A stretch of DNA of 36,178 nucleotides from Burkholderiales bacterium. GTDB taxonomy: Bacteria > Pseudomonadota > Gammaproteobacteria > Burkholderiales > Casimicrobiaceae. The notes beneath the pieces are model-generated. The model was not told where the DNA came from and did no database searches. It saw only the letters and a list, made by a program, of their open reading frames with translations. Positions within the stretch are counted from its first letter, which is position 1. Every line of letters starts with the position of its first letter. The position numbers and the translations under genes are program-made. Where the stretch lies: contig JAGNQL010000010.1 in assembly GCA_017989135.1 (NCBI GenBank), positions 1 to 36,178 on the forward strand, given 5' to 3'. Shown one piece after another: positions 35,553 through 36,178 of this stretch.

Positions 35553-36178
35553 AACTGAAGTGGGGAATTCGGCTTGCGCTCAGCGCGTGCGTGTTGGCTG
35601 CGCTATTCATTGGCGCACTGCTAGTTAAGGAAGTGATGGGCGACAGCACCAGTTACGTCCTTAGAAAAATTGACGCCACAAGTGAGCAGATTGCTCGCGG
35701 AGCATATCTCGCGCAAATTGGAAACTGCTCAGGCTGTCACACTATGCCCGGTGGAGAGCCGTATGCTGGCGGAAAGGGTGTATCAACGCCGTTCGGCACT
35801 ATCTATGCCGGAAATTTGACGCCGGACCCTGCTACTGGCATAGGAAGTTGGGGGGCGAATGATTTCTATCGTGCGTTGCATGAAGGCCGTTCGCGCGACG
35901 GCCGTTTGCTCTACCCCGCATTTCCGTATCCAAACATCTCACTCACGACGCGCGAAGATTCAGATGCGATCTATGCATTTCTCATGAATCGCGTCGCGCC
36001 GGTGAAACGTGAAAGCACCGCGCATACGTTGCGGTTCCCGTTCAACAATCAACTCGCCCTCGCGGCATGGCGCGTGCTCTACTTCAAGCCTCGCGCTTAT
36101 CAGCCCGATGCGACACAGAGCGTTTCGTGGAATCGTGGCGCGTATCTCGTGCAAGGGCTTGCGCACTGCGGCGCTTGT
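35549..36178 (+). CDS. Multiheme cytochrome c subunit (3'-truncated by window edge)
   Basis: From the ATG at 35549 the frame is open to the last base, giving 210 codons. It starts with a membrane anchor or signal segment (IRLALSACVLAALFIGALLV). The first heme motif is CSGCH in GAYLAQIGNCSGCHTMPGG. GGKGVSTPFGTIYAGNLTPDPATGIGSW and FYRALHEGRSRDGRLLYPAFPY follow. The window stops inside a second motif (GLAHCGAC). The pattern fits the cytochrome subunits of membrane-bound alcohol, aldehyde or gluconate-type dehydrogenases, which usually carry three hemes. The catalytic subunit, if present, lies outside the window. Confidence 0.85.
   Translation, partial: MKLKWGIRLALSACVLAALFIGALLVKEVMGDSTSYVLRKIDATSEQIARGAYLAQIGNCSGCHTMPGGEPYAGGKGVSTPFGTIYAGNLTPDPATGIGSWGANDFYRALHEGRSRDGRLLYPAFPYPNISLTTREDSDAIYAFLMNRVAPVKRESTAHTLRFPFNNQLALAAWRVLYFKPRAYQPDATQSVSWNRGAYLVQGLAHCGAC

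Overview
The window reads as a chromosomal segment of a moderately GC-rich betaproteobacterium, most likely in or near Burkholderiales. The reasons are the gatCAB locus divergent from mreBCD-mrdA-rodA, the nadD-rsfS-rlmH-maf-rng cluster, a monomeric-type phenylalanine hydroxylase, RNase G and paired c-type cytochromes. The genus cannot be named from the sequence. No transposase, integrase, phage gene, tRNA, rRNA or CRISPR array was seen.

Layout. 1-750 is the 3' part of a dienelactone-hydrolase-like gene. 924-5056 (minus strand) is gatC-gatA-gatB, the tRNA amidotransferase, followed by an EamA-type transporter. 5362-14772 (plus strand) is a tightly packed envelope block: mreB, mreC, mreD, mrdA (PBP2), rodA, rlpA, tolB, pal, cpoB. 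Many of its junctions are 4-nt overlaps. It joins the rod-shape elongation machinery to the Tol-Pal division system, but tolQRA is not in the window. mutY follows at once. 16165-23407 is an accessory stretch: a large exported FG-GAP/Ig-like adhesin-type protein, a TPR/winged-helix/BTAD regulator with an abnormal 5' end, a seven-repeat kelch protein and a membrane-anchored ankyrin protein. 23540-24337 is an FMN riboswitch controlling a type II lumazine synthase. After it come a YeeE/YedE sulfur-transport protein, a His/Gln-rich SH3b protein, phenylalanine 4-hydroxylase and a LysR regulator that overlap tail to tail, and a small exported protein with a strong terminator. 29343-34777 is a housekeeping block: nadD, rsfS (with a very long histone-H1-like Lys/Ala tail), rlmH, maf, rng and a DUF4230-like membrane protein. 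The window ends in two overlapping multiheme cytochrome c genes, the second cut by the edge.

The most unusual non-coding signal is a family of four dispersed, imperfectly palindromic elements in intergenic gaps (768-899, 15865-15986, 24386-24507, 29191-29312). Three are exactly 122 bp and one is 132 bp. All are bounded by 9-bp inverted termini related to (A/T)ACARCTTT and share a central AATRTCGACTAC-like block. I do not recognise them as a described family. Other points of interest are the RsfS tail fusion, the elongasome/Tol-Pal gene linkage, the stand-alone riboswitch-controlled lumazine synthase and the possible frameshift at the start of the BTAD regulator.
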